64,000 bases of DNA from Thinopyrum elongatum (Eukaryota > Streptophyta > Magnoliopsida > Poales > Poaceae). A program made the translations under genes and the position numbers. The stretch's first letter is position 1. Every line of letters begins with the position of its first letter. Below, one piece after another: positions 46,162-56,535 of the stretch. The notes below the pieces were generated by a model. The model was given only the letters and a program-made list of their open reading frames with translations. It did no database searches and was not told the DNA's origin. The stretch is taken from the NCBI GenBank assembly GCA_011799875.1, contig CM022301.1:85641667-85705666 (forward strand), given 5' to 3'.

Positions 46162-47225
46162 GTGCGCCGCCTGCACTACGTGCCTCCCATGGCGGGCGCC
46201 GCTCCACCCGCCGAGCCGCTGGGCGTGCTCGGAGCCGCGGCGGGCCACCAGGCCTTCTCCCCCGCCCTACAGCAGGTGCGGTGGCCGCCGGAGTTCAGGC
46301 CGATGCTGCCCCCGCGGTACGACGGTGCGGGGGACTCCGTTGGGTTCCTTCGCCTGTACGAGCTGTGCATCGAGGCGGCAGGTGGCGTCGAGAAGGTCAT
46401 GGCGAATTGGCTCCCCATGGCTCTCATGGGCGTGCCATGTTCCTGGATGCTTAGCCTGCCGGAGTTGTCGGTGGCCCCCTGGAAGGAGCTGCGCAGTCAG
46501 TTCATCACGCGCTTCGCGGCACCGGCACCCCATGCCGTTGTGGCCATCCTCGGTGGGTCGCAGGCGCCGGCCTCGGGCCGCCACGTCAAGCAGTTCTTTC
46601 GGCAGACGGGGGCCGCCCAACCACGGCAGGGGGCTCCTTCGGGCCGGCTGGCGCCCAAGACCGACATCACCTTCGACTCCAGGGACCACCCCAAGACTAC
46701 GGTCGGTGCAGGCGTGCTTCCCTTGCTGTGCTCGCCCACCATCAGCGGCGTCGTGGTCACCAGGACCCTCATCAACGGCGGCGCTGGCCTCAACATCCTC
46801 TCCGTGGAAGCCTTCAACCTGCACCTGGTGCCTTACGACCGGCTCGCCCCCACCAGGCCCTTTTCAGGGGTGCTCGACGGCTCCATCGTTCCCCTTGGGC
46901 AGATTCGCCTTCCCGTCACCTTCGGAACACGCCGCAACTACCGCACCGAGCTTGTCGACTTCGACGTCGCCCGCATCAGCCTCCCGTACAACGCCATCCT
47001 CGGGTACCCAGCCCTTGCCAAGTTCATGGCGGCGATGAACCCCGGTACAACATCATCAAGATGCCGGGGAGCAGCAGCATCCTTACTGTGGTGGGAGACA
47101 CCAAGGATGCCCTCTTGGCCCTTAAGCTCACTTTCAAAGCCGCGGCGGCCGTGCGACCGGAGGCAGAGGGCGCTCCGGAGATCCCGGAGGCCACGCCTAC
47201 GAAGAAGAAGCAGCTGTTCTCTTAG
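46162..47225 (+). pseudogene. Shortened gag joined to protease, nested element
   Basis: One frame from ATG 46162 covers the gag N-terminal half (FRPMLPPRYDGAGDS, then WKELRSQFITRFAAP) and passes without a stop into the pre-protease block ILGGSQAPASGRHVKQFF. So the C-terminal half of gag with its Cys/His segment is missing by an internal deletion near 46530. The protease block reads LINGGAGLNILS: the catalytic Asp seen as LIDGGAG in the outer element is Asn here. A frameshift near 47040 moves the rest into another frame, ending at 47225 after a Lys-rich linker. Neither gag nor protease is likely to work. Confidence 0.78.
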
Positions 47226-47267
47226 GACCGGGCTGAGACGAAGTAGGTTCGGGTCGACGATGAGGGC

Positions 47268-49222
47268 TCAAGCCTCACCTTCACCATAGGCGCCGGCCTC
47301 CCACCGGACCAGGAAGAAGCACTGGTCAGTTTCCTCGGTGTGAACAAGTATGTGTTTGCATGGGAGGCGACGAACCTGGTTGGCGTCCCGCGGGACGTGA
47401 TTGAGCACCACTTGATGGTGTGCCCCGACGCGCGCCCGGTGAAACAAAAGGCGCGGCAACAAGCCCCGGAGAAGCAATCGTTCATCGTCCAGGAGGTTCA
47501 CAAGCTGCAAGAAGCCGGCGTCATCCGAGAAGTGCAGCACCCGGATTGGCTGGCCAACCCGGTCATCGTCCCCAAGAAGGAGGGAAAGGAGCGCATGTGT
47601 GTCGACTTCACGAGCCTCAACAAAGCTTGCCCTCAAGACCCTTTCCCTCTCCCGCGCATCGACCAGATCATTGACTCCACCGCTGAGTGGGACCTGCTGT
47701 GTTTTCTGGAGCCTTCTCGGGCTACCACCAGATCAAGATGGCGGTGCAAGACGTCGAGAAGACAACCTTCCTTTCCCCGTGCGGGGTGTACTGTTACACC
47801 TGCATGCCATTCGGGTTGCGCAACGCCAGCGCGACCTTCCAGCGATTGATGCACATCACCTTGGGAAAGCAGCTCGGGAGGAATGCTGAGGCGTACATCG
47901 ATGACATAGTGGTCAAGTCACGGGAAGCGAGAACCCTCATCGAAGACCTGGAGGAAACATTTGCCAACTTACGCACAGTAAACCTGCGCCTCAACCCGGA
48001 GAAGTGCATGCTCGGCGTTCCGTCTGGCGAGCTGCTGGGTTTCCTGGTGTCACACAGAGGGATCAAGGCTAACCCAGAGAAGATCAAGGCGATAGAGAGG
48101 ATGAGCCCGCCACAGACTCTCAAGGAAATGCAGAAGCTCGCGGGCTGCGTGACCTCGCTGGGCCGTTTCATCTCCAAGCTCGGTGAGCGCGCCCTCCCGT
48201 TTTTCAAGTTGATGAAGAAGAAGGGCCCGTTCGAGTGGACTCCGGAGGCCGAGGAAGCCTTCCAAGACCTCAAGAGGTATCTCACCAGCCCTCCGGTGAT
48301 GGTGGCACCTCGAACCCTTGAGCCCCTGGTCCTTTACCTGGCCACCACACCCCACTCGGCGAGCGCGGCACTCGTGGCGGTCCGGGAAGAGCGCGCGGGC
48401 ACGGGTGCGCGGCACAGTACCCCGTCTTCAGCCACGCCATCGCCACCTCAGGACGGCGCTCCTGAGGCACCAGCCACCCCGACAGAGGGCGAGGCTCCTG
48501 AGGCCCCCACGCCTCAGGCATGGCCGGACGCCATCAGCACCCCTTCTCTTGTCGAGCACCCCATGTATTTCGTCAGCACGGTGTTGCGCGACACGCACGC
48601 GCTACCCCATGCCACAGAAGCTTCTGCTCGCGCTCATCGTCGCTTCCAGGAAGCTGCGCCACTACTTCCAAGGCCACCCCATCAAGGTCGTCTCCGCGTT
48701 CCCCTGGAGAGGGTGCTCCGGAGCCCAAACGCTGCAGGCAGGGTTGCTGAATGGAACATCGAGCTGCAGGCGTTCCAGCTGGAGTTCAGCACCACCAGGG
48801 TCATCAAGGGCGCGACCCTCGCTGACTTTGTGGCGGAACGGACTGACGCCCCTGACCGAGGGGTTAGTGAAAACCGCTCCCTCATGCCCGGAGATGAGAT
48901 GCCCGATGGCTGGGTCATGTACTTTGACGACGCGTTCGCACGCCGGGGCGCGGGGGCTGGAGCCGTGCTCATCTCGCCTACTCAGGACAAGCTCTACTAC
49001 ACCATGCAGCTCTGCTTCCAGCATGGCGAGAAGGTCTCCAACAACATCGTGGAATACAAAGGCCTAATCGCAGGCCTCCGGGCTGCGGCGGGCCTGGGGA
49101 TCAAGCGCCTCACCATCAAGGCTGACTCTCAGCTCCTCGTCAACTTCTCCAACAAGGAGTACATGCCCAAGGACAAGCACATGGAGGCATATTTGGAAGA
49201 GGTACGCAAAATTGAAAAATAG
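47268..49222 (+). pseudogene. Reverse transcriptase, RNase H and second RNase H of the nested element
   Basis: RT starts near 47340 with YVFAWEATNLVGVPRDVIEH, then CVDFTSLNKACPQDPFPLP. One base is missing near 47716, and the next frame gives FSGYHQIKMAV, CGVYCYTCMPFGLRNASATF and the active site YIDDIVVKS (about 47896-47922). RNase H follows (FEWTPEAEEAF, VLYLATTPHSASAALVAV). A Pro-rich linker and two compensating frame changes come at 48600-48710. The second RNase H-like domain starts with MYFDDAFARRGAGAGAVL and includes NNIVEYKGLIAGLRAAAGLG and KADSQLLV. The frame stops at 49220-49222, but homology continues (LGLELQHVPCGANKEADD). Confidence 0.85.
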
Positions 49223-50722
49223 TTCTTAGGTTTGGAATTGCAGCACGTCCCGTGTGGTGCGAACAAGGAGGCGGATGACATCGCCATGAGGGCGTCACGG
49301 TGCGACCCCCAGAAGCCTGGCGTCTTCGAGGAGAGGCTCTTCAAGCCATCGGCGGCCCCCTCCGCTGCGAGCCCGGTGTTGCTCTAGGAGGAACTGCCCC
49401 TGCCCTCCTCCTCGGGCGCCCCAGCCTGCGGTCCAACCTCCGGAGCCTGCCTGCTTCTGGCCCTCGAACCTCAGGAGGGGTGCTGGACGGAGGAGTTCAA
49501 GGCGTACCTGCTCCAGGGCACCTTGCCAGAGAAGCAGGAAGAAGTAGAACGCGTGGCCCGCCAGGCCACCGCCTACTGCTTGCAGGATGGCAAGCTCTAA
49601 CGAAGGCGCCCAAACGACGTCTCCCTGCGGTGCAACTCCAAGGAGCAGCGGTGCAAACTGCTGGCTGACATCCACAGTGGGGACTGTGGGCGTCACTCTT
49701 CGTCGCGCACCTTCGTGGGCAAGGCGTTTCGCAGCGGGTTCTACTGGCCCACGACGCTCAACGATGCCACTGAGCTGGTGAGGTCCTACGAGGCGTGCCA
49801 ATTCCATGCCAAATAGATCCACCAGCCCACTCAGGGCCACCAGACCATCCCGCTCTCATGGCCGTTCGCGGTATGGTGGCTGGATATCCTAGGACCATTC
49901 CCTCAAGCAGCTGGGGGCTACCGCTACCTCTACGTCACCATCGACAAGTTCACCAAGTGGGCGGAGGTGGAGCCCGTGCGCACCATCCCAGCTGGCTTAG
50001 CCGTCAAGTTCATCAAGGGTCTCGTGAGCCGCTTCGGGGTCCCCAACCGTATCATCACCGACAATGGCTCTCAGTTCACAAGCAACCTTTTCAAAACATA
50101 TTGTGCTAACCTTGGAACGCAGATATGCTACGCTTCGGTGGCGCACCCACGGAGTAACGGCCAAGCCGAGCGCGCCAACACGGAGGTCTTCAGAGGCCTC
50201 AAGGCGAGGATCTTCAAGAAGAAACTCGAGGCCTACGGCAGGGGTTGGCTCAATGAGCTCCAATCCGTGTTGTGGTCCATCCGCACCACCGCGACCAAGC
50301 CTACTGGCGAGACCCCGTTCTTCCTCATCTACGGGGCTGAGGCGGTCCTCCCGCATGAGGTCAGACATTGCTCCCCGTGGGTCTTGGCGTTTGACGAGGC
50401 ATGCCAGGACGCCTCGCGGAGGATGGACCTCGTGCTCGGGGAGGAGGGCCGCCGCCAAGCCTCGCTCCGTGCCACGAGGTACCAGCAGGCGCTGCGGTGG
50501 TATCACTACCGCAGCGTCCGCTCCAGGACCCTCGAGGTGGGTGACCTCGTCCTGAGGCGGGTGCTCTCCAGGGAGGGGCTTCACAAGCTCTCGCCCATGT
50601 GGGAGGGCCCATTCAGGATCACCCGTGTCTCCAGGCCTGGCGCCGTGCGCCTGGAGACGCAGGACGGGGTCCCCATCCAGAATGCCTGGAACATCCAGCA
50701 TTTACAGAAGTTCTATCCATGA
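49223..50722 (+). pseudogene. Integrase of the nested gypsy element
   Basis: Integrase inserts element cDNA. Homology runs from the tether after RNase H through an HHCC-type region (LLADIHSGDCGRH, SYEACQFHAK) to the core. The three acidic residues are visible in WWLDILGPFP, ITDNGSQF and NGQAERAN. The C-terminal part (FFLIYGAEAVLPHEV, then VGDLVLRRVL, SPMWEGPFRI) ends at TGA 50720-50722. Stops interrupt at about 49386, 49598 and 49814. The last 252 codons (49967-50722) are open. Confidence 0.85.
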
Positions 50723-51655
50723 ACAAGGCCATGTGCCTTTCAAGTCTCCGCCCGTGACACTCTCACGTAATAATGAGTAGGGTTGTACACGCCCCGGAGT
50801 CTCCTGAGCGTCGCCCTTGGGCCTCACGGGGGCTCCCACCCACGTCCTAGTGGAAGCCCCATGCTCCGCGCTGGCGGGAAGACCAGAAGACTAGTATAGG
50901 TGCCGGACGCGGCTGTTCATTTGCTTGCTTTCTGTAGCTGATTTGCAACTTCTTGAAATGAAATTTGGAGTTCTCGCGTCTTTATTTGAAAGGGTTGGGA
51001 ATTTTTTCTCCTCGCAGCACTCGCTTTTTCAGGCCTCATTTTAGGAGAGTGACAGTTGCCCGTCACTCTTCCTCGCGCATGGGGGCTGGGCATGGTGTGT
51101 ACGCTTGGGCCCGCCCGCGAACACACCTCGCCAAAGCCTTGGCCTTTGGCGTCTTAATCCTCGCGTGATGCCCTCAAACGAGCTAGCGGGCACGCATGCC
51201 CTCCTGAGTCCGTGCCTCCGGGCATCGTGATGCGGCGTACCAGTGACCCACGCTCGGGGGCTCGCGCGGGGAATGACACCTCCAGAGGTCCCCTGACCCC
51301 ATAACCGCAGGGTGTGTCCCGAGGCCTGAGGATCTTCGGGTCCACAAGAAGGAAATCTCCGGAGGACCTCTCCGGAACCAGGGACGTGCGGGAAGCCCAA
51401 AGCTCCAGGGAAGCTCGTCCTCACGGCACAGGAGTCTACCGCAGGCACACTAAGCTAAGTCATTTCAATCACAATCAGTGGCAACACGGATACCAGGATG
51501 CAATATAAAAACGATAACATAATGGCACAAGCGCCGCGGTCCATTACACGCCCCGACAGGGCTTTCCACCTTTTTGATGCAGAAAAAAGAAGAGAAGCCA
51601 AAGCAGCCGCGCGACTACAGCAGCCCCCGGGACCTGCCTCCAACAACGCCCGCGC
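50723..51655. other. Spacer between integrase and the antisense gene
   Basis: No coding domain is seen. Near 51500-51600 the plus-strand sequence (AATATAAAAACGATAACATAATGGC, then TACACGCCCCG, then TTTTTGATGCAG) matches the same place in the outer element (54170-54255). On the minus strand this would be the 3' untranslated region of the antisense gene. Confidence 0.55.
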
Positions 51656-52468
51656 TTAGTCAGAGTCCTCCTCCTGCTTCACCGGGGTGCGGTGGCGAGG
51701 CGGCTCATCTCCCTCCCTTGTCCGAGCTCGCCGGCGTGGTGGCTCGTCGTAGTCACCGTCGCTCGTGCTCTCCCCGGAGGAGGAGCCGCTGCTGCTGGAG
51801 GCGTCGCGGCCGTTGCCAAGGGCAAGCTCACCACCGACGTCGTCATCGCTGTCGCTCTCCGGGCAGCACCCCAGGCGCTGACCATCTTCCCCGAAGACCC
51901 TGACGTAGAGGGTCGCGGCGCCATCATACGTGAAGTGGAGGCTACACCACCCCTGCAGGCCGCGTGCGCGGGCGAACGTCTGCCACCCGCGGTTTAGGAA
52001 CATGTTGCCGGCGGGGGTGACCTCGACCACCACCCAGGAGGCCTTGCTGCAGCAACCATCGGCCTGCAACCAGAGGCCACCAGGTCCCCCGGCCGGCAGC
52101 GCGCCCGCAAAGAAGCGCGGAAGACGGAGCCAGGCGTCGGCGGGCCTCTCCTCCCACAACATGAACTCCGAGGACGCGTCGGCCAAGTGGAGTCGCGGGC
52201 GCGGTGGTCGGACGGCTGCCGCATGCCTTCCCCCTTCGCTGCGGCTGCCCCGGCCGCGGCAGCTTCCGTCGCGGGAAGGAGCACCCCCGCGACTGCCGGA
52301 GGCAGCGCCGGCCCTTGAGGAAGTGCGCCCACACCCTAGGGGAGCCACCGCTAGCATCGCGGCGTACTTACGGGGGCGGCCGCGGCCTCTCTTGGGCGGT
52401 GGCGAGTCCGGTCCCTCCTTGGGAGCCTTTCCCTTCTCCACGGTCGAGAACCTCCTCACTGGCGCCAT
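51656..52468 (-). CDS. Antisense AT-hook, B3-like protein gene in the nested gypsy element
   Basis: An intact 270-codon frame runs opposite to gag-pol, between integrase and the 3' LTR. Residues 27-34 (RGRGRPRK) are an AT-hook. Residues about 98-197 look like a plant B3 DNA-binding domain: WLRLPRFFAGALP, GLWLQADGCCS, then GNMFLNRGWQTFARARGL, LHFTYDG and YVRVFGEDG. A Ser/Asp/Glu-rich tail (about 204-240) and an Arg-rich end with VKQEEDSD follow. The minus strand has TATAAA at 52566-52561, 93 bases before the ATG, so the gene probably has its own promoter. The outer element has a homologue at the same place. A nuclear DNA-binding role is likely from these domains. Antisense extra genes are known in Tat elements such as maize Grande; whether they share this domain is not known to me. 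B3 assignment is by eye. Confidence 0.72.
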   Translation of the reverse strand: MAPVRRFSTVEKGKAPKEGPDSPPPKRGRGRPRKYAAMLAVAPLGCGRTSSRAGAASGSRGGAPSRDGSCRGRGSRSEGGRHAAAVRPPRPRLHLADASSEFMLWEERPADAWLRLPRFFAGALPAGGPGGLWLQADGCCSKASWVVVEVTPAGNMFLNRGWQTFARARGLQGWCSLHFTYDGAATLYVRVFGEDGQRLGCCPESDSDDDVGGELALGNGRDASSSSGSSSGESTSDGDYDEPPRRRARTREGDEPPRHRTPVKQEEDSD

Positions 52469-52560
52469 GGAAGCTTTGGCAAGATGGCGGGGGAACTAAG
52501 AAGAAGAAGGGGAGGCGGCGAGAAGATGAAGACGAGCTGGGGGCTCCGCCCATTCTCCCA

Positions 52561-52566
52561 TTTATA
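52561..52566 (-). promoter_or_regulatory. Candidate TATA box of the nested antisense gene
   Basis: The minus strand reads GCCTATAAATGGG. It lies between the 3' LTR and the antisense ATG. The outer element has GCTATAAGAAGGG at the matching place. Confidence 0.5.
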
Positions 52567-52797
52567 GGCAGAGGGAGGCCAACTGCCGGCCTCCCATGCT
52601 CCGAGCAATGATGGCTGATCTGCATGTGCCAGGCAGTTGTCAAGTCGTGCGGTTGCCGAGGCGGCGTGGGGAAGTGGCGACGCCCACGTCCTATCAAGCG
52701 CCACGCCCGCAGGCGATTGGGGCCCACGACTCTTTGCCCTTGCCCTTTGGCTTCGCCTCGAAGCCAAGTCCGAGCGCGCCTTGGGCCCGGGGGCTAC

Positions 52798-53670
52798 TGT
52801 CGGCATTCTGAAAACCAGGGTACCCAGACTTGCCTGCCTGCGGCCCATGGCGTGGCTCCATCGACGACCTAGTACGGCCCGACTTCAGCATCAACAAGAC
52901 AAGACCCCCGCGAGGGGCCAAGCCTCGCGAGGCAGACAACGCCAAGACCTCCTGAGGGAGCAGTCACCCTTGGGCTGCTCCTGAGGAGCGGAGTTTCCTA
53001 TGCAAGTGCCCAACCTCATGAGGTTGCGGTGACGCAAGCCATGACGACCAAGGCCAGGCGGGCGCCAGCGGGCGCAGAGGAGCAGGTTTCCTCTTTGGTG
53101 CTAAGGAGGTAAGTGTAGGCGCGGGGTCCCGAGGAATCAGCCAAAGGTTTCCATTCCCATGCAACGAGACCAAGACCGCCAGGACGACAGGACGGATGTC
53201 ATCGCCGAGCCCACTGCAGCGTCACGGCCAGAAGCTTTGCAGGCGAAGACCACCTTTCATCAGGATAAGATGTACTACTTGTCCCCTTTCAAATTGGCCG
53301 TTGTGGGATCCCTTCCCGCCTTCGTTTTCGGGGAAGAGGACCGAGGCCGCTATAAGTATAGGTTAGCCACCACCATAGAAGGGATCCGATCCCTGGTCGA
53401 CTCATTCTCACCAGAGCGAGCCTTGCGAGCTTGTTCATCCTCTGTACTAGTTCATCCTCAGCCCCTCGTGAGGCTAATCCACCACAAAGCAGGAGTAGGG
53501 TCTTACACCGCAAGGTGGCCCGAACCTGGGTAAACTACCACGTTCATCTTCTTCCTTGTTCATCGAGCTAGGCCATAGGGCAACGGGTTGGTTGGCTGGA
53601 GAGGTTGAGTTCTTCGCACACGCCCCAGAGTTCGAACCTTTCTTGGGTTTGCGGAGCCCTGAATCCGACA
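52798..53670 (+). repeat. 3' LTR of the nested gypsy element
   Basis: The LTR is 873 bp and is preceded by the purine-rich GGGCCCGGGGGCTAC. CAATT follows at 53671. Confidence 0.93.
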
Positions 53671-53675
53671 CAATT

Positions 53676-54325
53676 TAGCCGCGAGGGCATTGGTTGAGGC
53701 ATGAAGGGTATCAACTTTTCGGGCACCCCTTGCGAGGCCTGTATTGGTTCATCATAGATAGAAGGCGGACAGAAAACCAAACTTTGAGGGAATGCGCCCT
53801 CGCGTCACAGGGACTTCACATGAGCCGCGGCCGAGCTACGCCGCGCCCAAAGAGCTAAGTTGACTGCCTCAGGCGGCGCAGAAATCTTTCTAAATAACAT
53901 CCTTTCTTTTTGCGATATCATCCAAGGCGGAAGCCCCTTTTCCTGCGTAAGCCTCTTGCGCGTCAAAGGGGACCTCCTGAGCATCGCGCCTCGGGAGCTC
54001 TTACCGGACCTCGGGCCCCTCACCTCCTGGCCTTGTCCCAGGCATCGCGATCTGACATACCGGCGACGACTGAGGCTTGCTCGGGGCTGGGTCCTTGCGA
54101 CGTAGAGCACTAGTGCGATCGCGAAGAAGGGGCCAAGTCTAAACAAGAAACACCATAATCAAACTTAACCGTGAACCATAAAAACACTAAAGATAAGGCG
54201 CAAGCGCCAGAGTTTCTTACACGCCCCCGCGGGGCCCATGCCGTTTTGATGCAGGAATAAAAACAAAAGAAACTTTCTCGCAAAGGCCGCCGCTCCCAGG
54301 GCACCGACCCAGGTGGCGCTCGCGC
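53676..54325. other. Outer element, sequence resumed after the nested insertion
   Basis: No protein domain is seen. 53930-54110 resembles 45040-45240 on the other side of the nest (both have CATCGCGCCTC(A/G)GG and CAGGCATCGCGA), so the outer element carries a partial duplication here. 54170-54255 matches the 3' untranslated part of the antisense gene. Confidence 0.5.
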
Positions 54326-55029
54326 CTAGTTGGAGTCCTCCTTCTTGACGCGGGGGCGGGGAGAGTCGTCGGATTCATCGTCGCTTCCGCTTCCCCCGGA
54401 GGAGGTGCTGCTGTTGCCGCTGTCGTCGCTGGAGGAGCCACCACTATCGCTTTCCATGCAGCAGTCCAGGTGGCAACCGGTGGCCCCGAAGATCTTCATG
54501 AAGAGGAGGGTGTGCCCTTCCTTCAAGCCGCGGGCGAGGGCGAACGACTTCCACCCCCGCCTCAGGAACATGAAGCCGGAGGGTGTGAAGTCTGTCACCC
54601 ATGAGGGCCCATTGCAGCAGCCGTCCGGCTGCAGCCACATGCCCAGAGGTGCGCGCTCCGCCATCTCCCTCGTGAAGGCGTCGGGGAGCCGGAGCCAGGT
54701 ACAAGGATCGTGGTGCATGTTCACCATGAACTCATGGTCCGCGTCGGCGGAATGTCTCCATGCTTGGGGTGGCCGGGTGACGCCGTTCCACCCACCCCGT
54801 TCGCGGCCGCCTCGTCCACCTCGCCCATGCCCTCGAGCGGAATGGTTCCCTCGGCTGTCGGAGCCGGCGTAGGGCATGAGCGGAGGACATCCGCGCCCCC
54901 GTGGGGCCGCCCAGGCATGGCGGCGGTTGTGCGAGGGCGGCCCCGCCCCCTCACCGGACTCGGTGGCTCCACCTCTTCTGCTGCCGCTTTCCCCTTTTCG
55001 GCGGCGGAGAACCTCCTCAAGGGCACCAT
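54326..55029 (-). pseudogene. Antisense AT-hook, B3-like gene in the outer gypsy element
   Basis: The start fits ATG 55029 (MVPLRRFSAAEKGKA), with an AT-hook VRGRGRPRT, then one frame change between about 54900 and 54780. It continues in a clean frame to the stop at 54326. The B3-like part has WLRLPDAFTREMAE, GMWLQPDGCC, GFMFLRRGWKSFALARGL and MKIFGATG. About 12 residues before the last strand are missing compared with the nested copy. The Ser/Asp-rich tail ends VKKEDSN (VKQEEDSD in the nested copy). The domain order and both ends match the nested copy closely. An overlapping upstream frame stays open to 55051, so one long ORF hides the frame change. TATAAG on the minus strand at 55110-55105 lies 76 bases before the ATG. 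Confidence 0.65.
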
Positions 55030-55104
55030 GGCAGCAACAATGGCGGTTCAAAATGGAGGATCGAGAAGAAGGAGACGGGCCGAGGGGTCCAACCCCTTGC
55101 CCTT

Positions 55105-55110
55105 CTTATA
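55105..55110 (-). promoter_or_regulatory. Candidate TATA box of the outer antisense gene
   Basis: The minus strand reads GCTATAAGAAGGG, at the same relative place as in the nested element. Confidence 0.45.
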
Positions 55111-55347
55111 GCTTCAGTGGGGGCTGGGTCGTGCCCCTTCGCCTTCGAAACAATGATGGCCTCGAGCTGCGTGCAGGCTTTATGTCTGCCTGGGCGGTTG
55201 CAGAGGCGTCATGGGGAAGTGGGGGTGTCCCGCGCCGGTCGTGCGCCACGCGTCGCGCCTGACCCGCAGGCGGTTGGGGCCCGCGCCGTTTCACACCCTC
55301 CCTTCCTCAACGGGTGGAGTTGTGCATGCCGCAGGCCTGGGGGCTAC

Positions 55348-56265
55348 TGTCGGGCCCGTGGGACTGGGGGTACCCAGGCCCGTCTGCCTGCAGCCTAGGA
55401 CACGACGCGTGTCATGGGCCCAGCGTGGCCCATCTTCAAGGCTTCATGAGCAAGACCCTCGTGAGGCCCCCCGCCTCGCGAGGTGTATGTCGGCAAGCGT
55501 CGTCAAGAGCCTCTCGAGGGCCTCACGTAGGGCAGCCCCCCAAAGCCGTCCCCCGAGGCCCCTCGCATTGTGGATATGTCTAGGCTCGCCAAGGCCCCCT
55601 CGCGCTGCACGTGGGTGACGCGAGCCACGACGAGCGGCACCAGGAGCCATGCCAGCGAGCGCGGATAAGGATGCTTTCCTCTTTCGTGCTAAGGGAGTAG
55701 GGCATCTCGCTGGTTCCCAAAGCAATCCCCAAAGGTTGCCCCTTTGGTGCTAGAAGACTAGGACATCGGACTCGCTAAGACGGAGGTTGTCACCGAGCCC
55801 ACCAACGCTTCATGGCAGGGAGCTTTGGCAGGCAAAGACCACCTTTAGTCAGGATAAGTTGTACTGTTGTCCCCCTTTGAAATTGGCCGTTGTGGCAGCC
55901 CTTTCGGCCTAGTGTTTTGGGGGGAAGAGGCCCGAGGCTAGTATAAAGATAGCTAGGTCGCCACCTTAGGCGGAGGAGAGTGTATCCCCCCTCGGACCAG
56001 CTCCTGAAGCCCCTCGAGGCCACTTGTACTCACATACTCATCCTCCCTCGCGAGGCAATCCATCCACAAAGTAGGAGTAGGGTATTACACCGCAAGGTGG
56101 CCCGAACCTGGGTAAACGGCTATGTCTCTGTTCTTCTTCCTCACCCCGGGCACACCGGAGCATCACCGTGAGATAGTGAGCTGAGAGGCTGGAGCGTAGC
56201 GAGGTTCTGCGAGCACACCCCAGAGTTTGAACCTTTCTTGGGTCCCCGGAGCCCCGATTCCGACA
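55348..56265 (+). repeat. 3' LTR of the outer gypsy element
   Basis: The LTR is 918 bp and is preceded by CCTGGGGGCTAC. It is visibly diverged from the 5' LTR (about a dozen differences in the 150 bases after 55435). Confidence 0.93.
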
Positions 56266-56270
56266 ACTAT

Positions 56271-56535
56271 TATGCACCACTTCCTCTGAAGATCTAATCA
56301 TCAACTTGGCCTAAAGAGAACTCATAGATCAGAAAGCATAGATAGCTATAAAATAACACATAAATAGATCTCAAAAAGATTCAAATACTTTCAATGAATA
56401 ATCTGTATCATAAACCCACAATTCATCGGATCCCAACAAACACACCACAAGAATTATATCGAGTAGGTCTCCAAAGAGATCATTGTATTGAAGATCAAAA
56501 ACAGAGAGAGAAAGCCATCTAGCTACCGCTATGAT
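56271..56535 (-). mobile_element. LTR fragment, continued after the gypsy insertion
   Basis: It resumes the LTR cut at 40411 (CTTTCAATGAATAATCTG, CATCGGATCCCAACAAACAC, GCCATCTAGCTA). At about 56535 it jumps to internal sequence of the same superfamily (TGGTTGTTTTGAGG), so the rest of this LTR is deleted. Confidence 0.7.

Larger units (their letters stand above)
45301..53670 (+). mobile_element. Nested Ty3/gypsy retrotransposon, Tat-like
   Basis: LTRs 45301-46111 and 52798-53670 start TGTCGGC and end AATCCGACA. CAATT is duplicated at 45296-45300 and 53671-53675. The element is 8370 bp. Domain order is gag part, protease, RT, RNase H, a second RNase H-like domain, integrase, then an antisense AT-hook/B3-like gene. 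A second RNase H is a mark of the Tat lineage of plant gypsy elements. It is a relative of the outer element (similar gag, protease, LTR ends and antisense gene). Pol has several stops and frameshifts. Confidence 0.93.
40412..56265 (+). mobile_element. Ty3/gypsy retrotransposon (outer), with a second gypsy element inside
   Basis: LTRs 40412-41330 and 55348-56265 both start TGTCGGGCCCGTGGG and end TTCCGACA. ACTAT is duplicated at 40407-40411 and 56266-56270. After removing the nested element the length is about 7.5 kb. The primer-binding-type TTTGGCGCCCCAGGTAGGGG follows the first LTR, and the purine-rich CCTGGGGGCTAC precedes the second. Gag is partly open, the protease is recognisable, most of RT, RNase H and integrase are deleted (near 44150-44400), and an antisense AT-hook/B3-like gene lies before the 3' LTR. 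It is non-autonomous in its present state. Confidence 0.93.

Noticed and set aside
46037..47038. 333-codon frame overlapping the nested gag-protease
   Set aside because: Shadow frame of the gag-protease frame; Arg/Ser/Pro-rich with no gag or protease blocks.
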